Shown here one piece after another: positions 1 to 27,400 of a stretch of 64,000 nt of DNA. The stretch spans positions 26,077,053-26,141,052 of the forward strand of contig NC_089274.1 of the NCBI RefSeq assembly GCF_963678975.1, given 5' to 3'. The notes beneath the pieces were generated by a model. The model was given only the letters and a program-made list of their open reading frames with translations, had not been told where the DNA came from and ran no database searches. The DNA comes from Dysidea avara. Taxonomy: Eukaryota; Porifera; Demospongiae; Dictyoceratida; Dysideidae. The stretch's first letter is position 1; each line of letters begins with the position of its first letter. The position numbers and the translations under genes were made by a program.

Positions 1-1483
1 CACTGCAATGTATAGGTACACTTGCTAATGAGTTTGGTATTTGAGTATTAAAATTGGTATGCATTATATTAAAGAACTTGAAAGTTGTATTGGAGTCCTT
101 GATTGTTTCAGCAGTCACCTCTGCATTGTAGTTTTTGTTATAATATAGATACTTCATCTCTGACAGTCATGTACCTGTTGTGATTTAACTTGTCAATATC
201 AGTAGAACACATTGCAGTAGTGCCCCTAACATTTCTATACTGTAAAAACTGAAGTGTCAGTGCATACATAGCTAGCTATATGAATTCTCCATATTTTATC
301 CTTTATATATACTATCATTAACTTGTTGTCATCTATAAGACTTGGAATGATCACAAGTGGTGAATGTAGTATTTGGAGCATAACATATTACACAATTTCT
401 GAACTACAGATGTATGGCTAATATATTAGACTGTGCAAAAGGCCTGTGTATATGGTATAGAGTTAGAGAGACTTCTCTACCTGAGAGATATTCTAATAGA
501 GCAGTCAATAGAATTGCAGTACCACCTTTCATCAAAATACAATACTTGAGGGAAGAGGCCACTCAGATCAATTTCATTGGCATCAGTACAATAACAATTT
601 TGACATTCACACATTTTGTAACATTGATTGAATTCATAAAAACTTAGCATGGATACTTCACTCCTATCCACCTGTATTTTCACTTACTTCCTGAGCATGC
701 CCCCCTCCCCTTGCTAGCTCCCCACCCTCGATTTGAAACATGCACATCATGCAGTAGTATTTTGTTGCAGCCATATCACAATACTCATCATAAGTATAGA
801 CCAACACAAAACAACATACAAAAAGTAAGTCCATTATAATGTGGAAAATATGCACAAGTGTATGGTCTGTTACTACACTGTGTGTACTAGTATGTTACAT
901 GTACAGCATGTGCTAGTCTTCTTGTTTTTCAGGAGGTAATCCACAGGGTAGCAGCATTTTCTGTAAGGGAGAATACTCTAATATAACGCACAACAATTTT
1001 GAAACACACCATACTTATAAACTTTTAAAAGCTTCATGGTACATATATTGGCATGGATTTTCCCACTGTAATACCATCATTCGTCTCTTGTTTCACTACT
1101 TTTTACTGCATAGATCCCTACTTCATTTTTAAATTAACAATTTTTTCAAGTATTAGTTTGCTTACTTTTTTGTTGTAGCACAGCTAGTCACAGTGTAACT
1201 TATGACTGTTCTATTAGAATATCACACATGATTGTTGTATTAGAGTAACTGTTCTATTAGAGTATCTTAAGTCAAAAAAGGAGTGAGGTAATCTTTTTTA
1301 TTGTTATGTAAATAGCTAGCTTGTTAGCGGTGTGGTCTGCACATTCTACTGCTATTAGTTCACCTAGATCTTTAATTGATGGGTGTGGTCGCGAACCTAT
1401 TGCGAATGGGATCCCAATCACAAAGTTGCAGATGTCTATACCTCTTATGTACCACTCTGCGTGGGCAGTTCAAAGGTACCGTG

Positions 1484-1581
1484 AGTGCTATAATTCGTAT
1501 ATAGCACTGCTGTACTAACCGCAGCGAGTGCATTATAACTTATAATGCACTGACCGCAGTGCAATATATTTATATTGTACT
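1484..1581. repeat. Three consecutive AGTGC-type palindromes
   Basis: Three short inverted repeats of 24-25 bp lie one after another at 1484-1508, 1527-1551 and 1558-1581. Each begins AGTGC and ends GCACT or GTACT, with an AT-rich centre. CCGCAG and CTGCGG words sit between and after them. This looks like the end of a small transposable element or a cruciform-forming repeat. No coding function is implied. Confidence 0.6.
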
Positions 1582-1637
1582 AGCTGCGGTTTTGTGCTAC
1601 ATTGCACAAGTGCTGGCGGCTAAGGCCGCTACGACAC

Positions 1638-2069
1638 CTCACCTAATAGGTGGCAAGACGCTACCCTCTTTACTCGAATTCTTATATAGCCTAACATGCG
1701 AAATTTGATTGTGGGGCCATACAGGGAACATCACTACTACGTTATACATGCGATCTAAAAGCAGCCAATGGCGATCAAAGAGGCAAACACAGCAGGTAAA
1801 ACTCTATTTACATATATATAAACGTAGTTACATACCTTACTAGTTTGATCGAAGCTTCCACCTTAACAATTCGCTTTTTAAAACAATATTGTTCTAATTG
1901 ATACTCACCATAATAATCGATTGTGGCGTTGCCATGTGACTGTATGGTCAAGGCCATGCTTGATACATAATAATGTCGTTAGTTTTAAGAGTGCCACAAT
2001 CAATATCGGCTTTCTACCTTATAAAAGAAATGTAGCTGTAGCGTTAGATCTTTCCACCTATTAGGTGAG
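1638..2069. mobile_element. Possible MITE with 16-bp inverted ends
   Basis: The 16-bp word CTCACCTAATAGGTGG at 1638-1653 returns as its exact reverse complement at 2054-2069. The word itself contains the near-palindrome CACCTAATAGGTG. A similar CCACCTACTAGGTG occurs near 9690 in the Rac/SF3B5 promoter region. The 432-bp span may be a non-autonomous element, but no target duplication is clear. Confidence 0.4.
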
Positions 2070-2102
2070 TGGTACATAACAGTTATACCATGCACTTGTG
2101 TT

Positions 2103-2169
2103 CTGCCTGTATAAACGCACTCGCCTTCAGGCCTAACGGCCCTCAGGCTAATGCGTTTATATCAGGCAG
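2103..2169. repeat. Imperfect 67-bp hairpin
   Basis: CTGCCTG followed by TATAAACGCA at 2103-2119 pairs with TGCGTTTATA and TCAGGCAG at 2152-2169, with one unpaired base. The loop is GC-rich (CCTTCAGGCCTAACGGCC region). It resembles a transposon-end hairpin and lies about 35 bp right of the inverted-repeat element that ends at 2069. Confidence 0.45.
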
Positions 2170-2452
2170 AGCATTCGGGGGGTTATGAAAAAGCCTTTTC
2201 CAATCTGAAGTTATGAGTCGTTGAAGTTTGTAGATTGGATGTGTGGAAGGTCCCTTTTCACAAATCTGGTCACAAATATGACTTTATAAATACATTATCA
2301 TCAGGCATACATGCTTCATGTTAAAATACTTCAAAAGGTAACTACAATTCTATTATATCATAAGCTATACAAGTGGAAACTTATTCAACACATGACAATA
2401 CTCTGTCTAAAGTATATCAGAAAGAAATGTATTGGTATTCAAAGCCCTTCAT

Positions 2453-9492
<7,040 letters not shown>

Positions 9493-9769
9493 CTTGCATG
9501 CGTATTCTAATAAATCAGGTCAATCGATGGTAAAAACGTGGCGCGCCAAATTATATTGCGCCTAAAGTTGGTCGCATCTATTTTTAGCGTGCTACTAAAA
9601 ATAGATACAGAAAACTAAGAATAGTAGTTCTATATTTAAAGTTACCCTTATAGGGAATTTTGATTCACTTTTTGCTTATAAAGGCGCACTCGCCACCTAC
9701 TAGGTGTGTATTCTTGAAGTTGGGTTAGCAGTAGAGAAAAGGCGTTGTAGCTAGAAGCGAATTGTCAAA
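9493..9769. promoter_or_regulatory. Bidirectional promoter region, SF3B5 / Rac
   Basis: The start codons of SF3B5 (9492, minus) and Rac (9770, plus) point away from each other across 277 bp. The interval must hold both 5' UTRs and core promoters. It contains GGCGCGCC near 9541 and a CCACCTACTAGGTG near-palindrome near 9690. No TATA box is evident at a standard position. The assignment rests on gene geometry only. Confidence 0.6.
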
Positions 9770-11046
<1,277 letters not shown>

Positions 11047-11370
11047 AGCAACATTTAGTTTTAAAACAAAGATATTTGTTATATTTAACAACAACTTGTA
11101 AAACACTAAACATTTTTCTCGTCTGTAACTAATAAGTATTATTATTATTGAAGATAACAAAGTGGTTAACTGTGTAGTGCTCTCAATATTTTTTGTAATA
11201 TGCCTATGTATTTTAATTTCATTCAAAAGAATTGAGTGGTCAAACACATTCAGGTCAAAGTTTGTTGCATGACTTTACAGGAAGTGACAAGGTGACCCCT
11301 TCGGGGTATTAAATATTTGATATTTCCTTAATATACGTATATGCATCACAAGTTCATATATGTACATGGA
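11047..11370. other. Convergent 3' ends of Rac and CCDC166-like gene
   Basis: 324 bp between the stop codons of the plus-strand Rac gene and the minus-strand coiled-coil gene. Both 3' UTRs must fall here and may overlap. No canonical AATAAA is obvious for either gene. No coding signal is seen. Confidence 0.6.
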
Positions 11371-18359
<6,989 letters not shown>

Positions 18360-18407
18360 AGTATCCGACACCCGGAAATGACACTATAGTATACGGAATT
18401 AAATGCA
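18360..18407. promoter_or_regulatory. 48-bp divergent start interval, CCDC166-like / DBB-A
   Basis: Only 48 bp separate the two divergent start codons (18359 minus, 18408 plus). Each 5' UTR and its promoter must therefore extend into the other gene's first exon or the two genes must be transcribed from overlapping start regions. The interval itself has no obvious TATA box. Confidence 0.5.
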
Positions 18408-21400
18408 ATGGCTGGAGTCTCGGCTGGTGTAGAGCGAGGTTCAGAACGAGGCATGGAAATCATCCCTAACAATCTTTTGTACTGTGTAAGGATATTTAGA
18501 GCAATGTGTGTTTAACTAATCAGTATCTGTTAGCAAGAAACGAAACAATAGCTTAAACGAGATTGGCGGTGATCTAGTACAATAGCTATTAAGTACGGAG
18601 ATTTCAAGGTATTAGTTAGTAGCCAGGACAACTTTGTCAAATTAAAATTCTGAGGTGCAATGTACGGCATATTTCGAGCACATACTGAATGCTGATCGAT
18701 AGCTATAATCTATGTTATAGCTAATTCCTATCTCTGACCATGTTTCTTGCATGTCAGTGTGGCCATGCTGCTTTGTGAGGCAATATACTTTCTCTTCCAG
18801 AATGGATGTTTGTAGCTGTGAATATTAATGTGAAATAGTTAGCTTAATTGACCTCAATGCGTGGAACTGAATATTAACATATGGTGGACTTCACTGGGTG
18901 ATCATAGGCATCTGTTGTGCCTACAAATTAGATTATGTCATTTCCATATGCACATGGTGGGCTTGGAGGTACAGTTGGTTGTAAATCTTCTGGCACAAAA
19001 TTATTTCACTAGTGCTGTGGGCTGCAATATGTTGCAACCTCTTCAGCTCAATCAGGCTGTTGACAGTGCTGTACACTTATAAAACAATCGTTTTGTTGTA
19101 ACTATGATATAACTGTGTGGCTGCAAGTATTATATAACTAAATACTTTGTGTACAAGGATCACTTGAAGGGTGGCAAAGCTAAGATTAGGACTTATCAAA
19201 TCTTGACTAATATTTAATTATGAATCCAGATTCAATATGTACTGAAATTCTTTAGGATCTCGACTAATGGAGCTATGATGGCCCTTTATAAGTGTGTATA
19301 ATAACTTAACTACTCTGTATCTAAATTGTGCAGAGGAGAAGAACCATTGTATATTTTTCTTCTGCTTTGTCAGGCCTGATTTAAGTCATATTAGAGTACC
19401 TTAGAATGTGTGTTTGCGTGGGTACTCCCTGTAGCTATGAGTTCATCAAATCTAAAGAACTCGTGTTTTCAAGGAATTATCTAGTACAGTAACCATGATA
19501 AAATCACCAGTGACTGTGACGTAAAATTTCTGAGGGTGTTATCTGCCACTGCTTAATAGCAAGAGTTAACTCTTGTTAAACTTTTGTTCCAAAGGTGGAA
19601 TATACTGTAATAACCTGTGAACTTTTAGCTTGAGAGATCACCATCATGATTGAAACCTATTGCTGATCCATAAAACAGAGACCCTAAAAATTTGCAGTTG
19701 AAACTGAAAAGTAGAGATTACTACATAGATCGTAGTTACATCAACTTTACTGTGACTTATTGAGTCATAACAGTCTGTTTAGCTAAGGAGCAATCAAGAA
19801 ACAAGCAGTCCAATGTGTAGCTAATGGGATAAGAATACACCATCCTGAACTATATAAAGGACTGATTTACAAGTATTCTTTTAGCAGTGGATGGTCACCA
19901 AAAGTTTTCATTTAGCTATAGTTGCTCTCACATTATATCTAGTGTGAGGTATGTATTATGTAGCACTTGGAGAAATACAACTTGGTTTATAATTTGACTC
20001 AATAATCACTAATGTATATATCACAGACCCACTGTTTGATATGGATTATAATGCTTGCAAACATAAAATGCATAGAGGTCTTCAGAAAACTGTGATAACA
20101 TGTACTCTTATGAAACATTACATTATGTGAATACCCATAGTTTTATAGAAACTGAATGTACAATATGGACCATTGTGACATACTGGATGTTCTGTTAGCA
20201 TCTCAAAAACCACCGGTGAAAATTGGCACTTTATATCCATATTGTCTGTGAAGTCTTGTGCTTAATTACAGCTTGTTAGACGAAGCACATAATTGACCTA
20301 AGAAAACCCTTTCTCCTTTTTCATTACATTGCTCTGACTGTTGGTTTGTAATATATATACAGTTTCAAGGAACACATTGTTACATGAATCTATTTACATG
20401 TACCCAAATCTTATCCTTGTCAATTGGAATACCTACAAGTTGGCTACATTTTAAATTATTATCAGTCTGTGCTGAAATGACTTCCTAATAATTGAAATGC
20501 TAAGATACAAAAGATTTGCACATGGTGAACCAAAAATTGGTGATGAGTACATGTGACCCAGTCTGGGAACACTGGTCTTATCGCCTACTTAAAAGTATTG
20601 AGAAATGCCAGTTTTAATTATTTAGTGTGTTGTAGCTTGCCAATGGTTGATACTATGTATACCAAATTTTCAAACGTTTTATACCAATTCCTTACCAGAG
20701 CTCCAATAAGGCCCCACATCACATGTATGGATCACCACTGGGCTTGGGAAAAGCAGCCAGCAACAGACCGCTCAAGTCTAGCTGTGAAATTAGATAGTTT
20801 ATTCATGTAGCTCTGGGTTCTTTGTGAAAAATCGAATCTGCTGACATGGACGATAAGACCAGTTTTTCCAGATTCAGTCACATAATTATACAGTTGACAT
20901 TATTTGTGTAGTACAGATAGTGAAAGTATACATTTTTACAAAAAATTATTATGAAACAAATTCTCAGTAGTGTACAAAATTACAAAACTATACCAGCTGT
21001 TCTTGTTTAGTATGTAATTATCATGTAGTAGTAATGTAGTATCAATGTGAGAATCCTCGATGAAGCGATGAAATGTTTGCATACTAATCTGTGCATTATA
21101 ACATGTTTAAATTTGCTAATAGTATGTTAATATGTTCTGCTTATTATATGTTCTGCTTGTAACAGAGTCCAGAAAAATATATAGTGAAGTTTCCCAGTGG
21201 AAAATTACCAACCAAACACTCTCAGTACACAATCGATTATCAGTTTTCAGATGGATCAGTACGAACTGATATTTTTGTAGAAATTTTATCTCCCAATGTT
21301 TTATTGGTATATCATCCTGGTAAGTAATACATGTTCTTGGTTATCATATTGTTATGCTGTATATTTTATACAATAGCCTTGCAGAAGCCATGTAAGTTCA

Positions 21401-24400
21401 TAGCAACACTTCATCCTGCTGGAAACAAGACAGTTGTACTAGCTACATATTCCCTACGTGCAGTGTCACCGATGGAGTATGTGTATAAGAAAATGTTCTG
21501 TTCATCATCTCATAGTCACAGTGAGTCAATGCATAGTAATAATATGTGTTTTATAGGAATAATGATGCGGTGCTAGTAGTGTGCATGTATATTTCACATG
21601 AAAAAATGGTTTGTATTTTGTTAGTAAAAATTATATAAAGTTGACATAATTTTCATATGTACTGAATCATGTTATTAGTACCTTCTTGTATTTTGTAGAT
21701 TCATCATTCGCTGTAGACCCGAAGGTTTCACAAGCATTCTTTGCTGCACTACTAGCTTACTACAGTAACATAGAAACAAAGGAGAATGACTCTGATAGTG
21801 TCAATGTTGATGTAATGTTTTACAACTTACTTCATTCCTTTCAAACTTTATGTGGTGATGAGCGACGGTGGAACATTGCTGCTATTACTGCAGGTAAATG
21901 ATTTCCACAAGTAGCTTGCTTATAATCAGTCATTAATACAAGTCCAAGGAGAACTTGAAAAGAATAATATTATGTAAAATTCCTCCTCATCTTCCTTTCA
22001 CATATGAAAGCAAGCTGTGCTGTGTGTGTTGTACCTTATCACAGAATTTTTTATCTATTGGCATAAAGAGGCCTAGGGTATAAAAAGTAAGTAAGAAAAT
22101 GTTGTGAATGTTTCTTCCTACAAATATTATGTAACATCCATGATTTGACCACATCAGTAAGAATTTCTATGAGGTGCCTTCACCTCAACCATTACTAACC
22201 TAAGTGTAAATAATTGACTTATCATTAAAGACTACAACTGTATGTTTATTTCTGTGTTCTGTTGTTGTGCACCACCAAACTAGAACATGTCACATATGCT
22301 GCATACAATATCAGAAGTGTGTAAGTGGCCCAAAAGAAATGGTCATGTATGCTTTGACAGTTACAGATATGGTATTGAGATTGTGGTAAATCTGAAATGG
22401 TTTTTAATGTGATATTTATTGGCATTAACAAGACTTCATAATATTTATATTGTGAAGCCTTAGCACAAAGCAACTTGATGGTAAATAAGCAGGTAATGGG
22501 GAAAAGAAAGTATTCTTGTGGTGTGGTACATAGAAGGTATCTGGTATGCTTCAGCCACAATTAAAACTTGTCATAAAATATTAAGAGCAATGTTTTTTTT
22601 GTGCCAAAAGTTTACAAGTTTTATGAAAATAATGCTACTATAGTGTTTTAAAAATGAATGTCTCTATACTTTTACCCAGAGAAAATTTGTAAGGTACCAA
22701 CATCATCCATTTTAGAGCCATGTATGGGCACAATTTACATTGCTAAACAAAGGATTAAGCCACATGTACCAACTTATCAAGAATTGCAATGGACCTTTAA
22801 AAATGAAGCTCACCCACCACAGTGATTTGCCACTTCACAAGTGTCATTGAAGGATCAGCTATGTATCCTTTGCAGTACTATTGTGAAGAAAGTTCATCCT
22901 CAGATCACCACTTGCCTACATACGTACCACCATCACACTGTAATCATTGTTATTATTATCTACTTTACCAGTTAGGTACTGGAGGGTGCATACAGAAGGC
23001 AGAGCCTGTTCGAGGTGTTTTACCCATAGCCTAGGAGCCAAAGCGAAAATCTTTGAGCTAAATATCCTAAAGTGAAACGGGATAAATACCTAGAAGGGCT
23101 GAAAAAAAGCCAACCCCATCATGATCGATACACAGAAAAATCTGTGTATAGCCAGTTTTGATGTAGTTTTTCAAATCATACCAGCTTGAAATACAATAAG
23201 AACTTTTTCAGTTCCAAGTCAGCGGGAGTTGGTTTGTGCATGTATGTTAGTCTAGTAGTGAAGAATGCTTGAGAATGCTCTTGAAATGGAACGTATGTAG
23301 CTAATTCAACAGTAATCTCACTACTTTTTACTACTTCATTTATTTTTTAGTTGCATTAGATTGTTGACTTTTCTTGCTATAATGTATGTTGCACACACAC
23401 AGCTGTGACTGCTTTTTAGAGTCTCTTAATCTCCCTGATTGTCTCGAGTAAATTACACAATATATTAAGAGGTGTGGTCTGCTATGTCTAGTTTTCAGCA
23501 AAACCACAACTTATTGCAGCTAGATCATTAAGTGGTATAGTCATGGCATATTCTGATTGAAAAGAATGGAGCAGCATGTTCTGATCATTTAGGGGGTGTG
23601 GTTGGTCCATGCAAATGTTTTATAAAAGCTACTATGCATATCTGTTCAACTTACAATTGCTAAAGTGCTTCGAATGGTTTTATGCTTCTAAATGTGCTCC
23701 TAATGTCAATGCAGCAAAATTAACATATCAGTATGGTTTCCTTACATGAAGAAGATGACCATTTAAGATAAAGAGGAAAGGTAAATCGCACAAGGCAGAC
23801 ACTTGTTGGAACCCGAAAAGGCACATGCCACCAGTGAGTATTGTTATTGTGGCTTGAAATGGTGGTTGTGTGTTGCTTCGTTTGGTCTCTAGCCTTGCAA
23901 CTGTGGTCAGGTGGGCAGGCAGGTAAGTAGGCAGACTGGCTGGCAGGCAGACCAAATTCGGGTTTTGGAGATTTCACTATCCGGTTGTCTGTGAGGGGCG
24001 TCTGGATTCAGTGGAATGGAATGGTGGACTGGAATGGACTGTAATGGAATGGTGGAATGGAACGGTACTTTGGTAATTTCAATTGGTGATCACCTCTTTA
24101 TAAAGACCACCTTCTAACAAAGACCACCTCTTTATAAAGACTGTTTTACTTTAATGTTTAAATTGATGCTATCTTGTTGTTTTAGAGTGTACCCCATAGA
24201 ATGGTCTTATTGATCAGTTGTGTGCCACATGCCTAGAAAAATCAGAGTGATATCTGATTTGTAACACAGCAATATACCCCATGCAAAAACAGTTTGGCTG
24301 TACAAAAGTGACATTCTCATCCAACTAAAAGTAACTGATAACTAAAGGAGGTAATATTTGGGTGAGGCCAAGAAATACTGGCAAATAACTCACTATAATT

Positions 24401-27400
24401 TATAAAAATTTGGTCCTTTATCATTGACTCGTACAGTCTTGCTGCATTCCTAGTTAAGTCCCTGTAACTCTAATTGGCTAGTAATTTAGCCACCCTCTAC
24501 AATGCCAGACTATTGAGAAAGGTACCAATTTACTAGCCTATTAGATTTACAGGGAATTAATTGGGAATAGTCAGACTGCACAAGTCAATGATAAAGGGCC
24601 AAGATTATTGTAAATTAGTTGCCAGTATATATTAACATTCATTTCTTGGCCTCACCAGATATTAGCTCCTTTAGTTGCCAGTTGCTTTTAGTTTCGTGGA
24701 AACATCTTTTTGTATAGCCAAGCTGTTTTTGTATGGGGCATATAGCTATTACCGCATTGTATCATAAATCAGATATCACTGGCTTTTCTAGGGGACATAA
24801 CATGTGGCACACAATTCATCAATAAGACTGTCTTATAGGGCTCTAAAACAACAATTCAGATATTAAAGTAAAACGGTCTTTATAAAGAGGTGGTCTTTTT
24901 AAAGAGGTGATCACTAATTGAAATTACCTAAGTACCATTCCATTCCACCATTCCATTCCACTGAATCCAGACACCCGTCTGAGTGTTTTCTTGTTTTTAA
25001 CACTGGATTATGTACTAAGACTATTCTGTAAAAGTGATTTCCATCACATCTACAATGATTTTTAACCGCACCATTGTGGGAGGCAGCCATCAATTTAGGG
25101 GGAACTACTAAACAGTATGGTATATTGTTTGATAACAACAAAAACTATCGACAAATGTAATTAGTTCTCTTTAAAAACATGTGTATCCAATTCACTGATA
25201 AATAGATGAAACTAGTCTCAAATTCAATCTCAAAGTCTTCCATTTTTAAAAAAGATTCCTTAGGGTGCATGCCTCTAGACTAAGAATGGGTAATAATCAT
25301 GATTATTTTGTTGGCAATAATTGACATCGTCTAATTTTCATCAGCTAGTGATAATCAAAATTGGTAATTATCGCATAATAATTGAGGAGTTTTCAAAAAG
25401 AATAATTCAATATTTTAGTGTTTTTTATTACAGTGGTTAAGTGGACAATAATGATGATAATGGCTCATGACAATTATCATATCGCAGAAATGTCAATACC
25501 ATCCATCCCTACTCCAGACCTCTATATAGAAGACTTTGTGCTTCACATTGTGGGGATGTGCTTTGCACACCAACTCAGCCTTATGGCCATGCAATTTTAC
25601 TTACTTTTGATGTCCGAGTAATAATATTTTCTCTTATATTGTGCTACTGTACTCTGTAAATGATAGCAGAGTTGCTTTCAAAGCTGCTTCACTACATGCT
25701 CTCTAGTATAAGATGTTCACAGACCACTATTACACTTAAGTTGCTTCTTAAAGCCAATAGTCTCATGTATAATTCCAAAGACCCTGCGAGAGTGGCATCA
25801 TCACAAGCATTGCTTTGCTCTGCATTGTAAAGGATATATCCTAATACATATTTGAATTGGCCAAGAAACAAGTGTGGGCTAGCTCCATCCACTGGATCCC
25901 TACTTAATTGCAGTGGAACACTCAGTTATCCAAACTCCTTGGGACCAGGGGTGGCCCATAAGTCTGAAAAGTTCATATATCTCTGAAATGGTATATAAAT
26001 AAAAAGAACATTTTAAAAATTTCAGTTATTATCAACTACCCTAATAGAACAGCCACTGCTCTAATGGAGCAGTTACTTCTGTAGTTGAGTTAACCAAGAA
26101 TCCAGATAAATTAGGTCTGGATAACTGAGGTTCCACTGTAATTTTTTGTTATAGCAAACATGTGACTGTTTTATTAGAATATTGAACATGGCTGTTGTAT
26201 TAGGGTGACTGCTTTATTAGAGTATTTCAAGACAGCTGATATTTTCAAGGGTGCGGCCATCCTTTTCACTGTGCTACAAGTAAGAGGTGTGGTTGATATG
26301 ATTAGCACAGCTAGATCATTAGGGTTGGTCTGGCAGGCAGGGCCTCATGCTGTTTAAGCTTTCCCAAATTTCAATGCACAACTTGGTTAACTTTTAGAAT
26401 GTTGGTTGCCACCTTTACTCGTGCATAGGTGTACACATGACTAGTTTTTTGGGATTTGTCAGAACAACTTTGTTACCAAAAATATGCCAGATCAAGTGCA
26501 GTTGAAAGTGACAAGCCGTGCGCATACAGTCTGGCCACATGAGACTAGTATTATGTATATATTATCTGATTAGAGTACAGCACATAATTATGTAGATGTA
26601 ACTAATTTATTAAGAAGCCAGCCTATATGTTTCATTAGAGAATGGGTAGCAAAGTACATATGTATTACTGTATCATAAAATCAGTTCAGCATTGGCTGTC
26701 TTAATGTTATTCATCTTGCAGAATTTGACTTTTGACTGAATAAATGTGCTATAAATTTCTGTCCATGCATTTTTGATGACACAGGTCTGGAAAGTCAAGT
26801 GCCATTTTTGTTGAATACATGGTTGAACTGTAATTGTCATTATTAGCTTTCGTAACATTTGCTATGATAGTTTTATTACTGTTACATTGTTACCTTTCAT
26901 TATCAACTGTTGCATAAGGTCTTTGAAGAATAGATCGACTTGACATGCTTGCATAAGTTAGAGTATTGCACAGTACGCTAAGTTGAGCTGTGATATTGAG
27001 TTTAAGACAGCTGTTTCATGGGTAGAATGTGCAAGTGTTGAATAAAACTGGTGACAAGCTCAAGTGTACTGCATGCAATAAATTTCAGTTCACAAGTGAA
27101 ATTTTAGCAGTAGTTAGGTGGATATCATAACTAGTACCAATTCAATCCACACTGAATATAGCAAGTAGGCCTATTGATTGAACTGTCCAATAAAAATATT
27201 ATGCACAATTTCAAATGCAGTACGGTAGTACTGTATAGTAGGGATCCCCCCAGAATGACACGTGTCCCACAAAATTGCCGCCCATAAAAACCTTCATAGA
27301 AATGATGCACCTTTGTAGAAGATAATTTAGTGTTACTAACAGGCAGGTAAGCAAACTAAAAATCGAATTTAGACATTTTAAAAAAGATTGGTATTTGTTG

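Larger units (their letters stand above)
1..2452. other. Gene-free left end with palindromes
   Basis: I see no supportable coding exon on either strand. The open frames are short and have no family resemblance. The stretch 1200-1275 holds three copies of a CTATTAGA-type motif that recurs throughout the window. The part from about 1320 to 2170 is richer in CG dinucleotides than its surroundings and carries the inverted repeats listed separately. It lies beyond the 3' end of the minus-strand SF3B5 gene. Confidence 0.6.
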
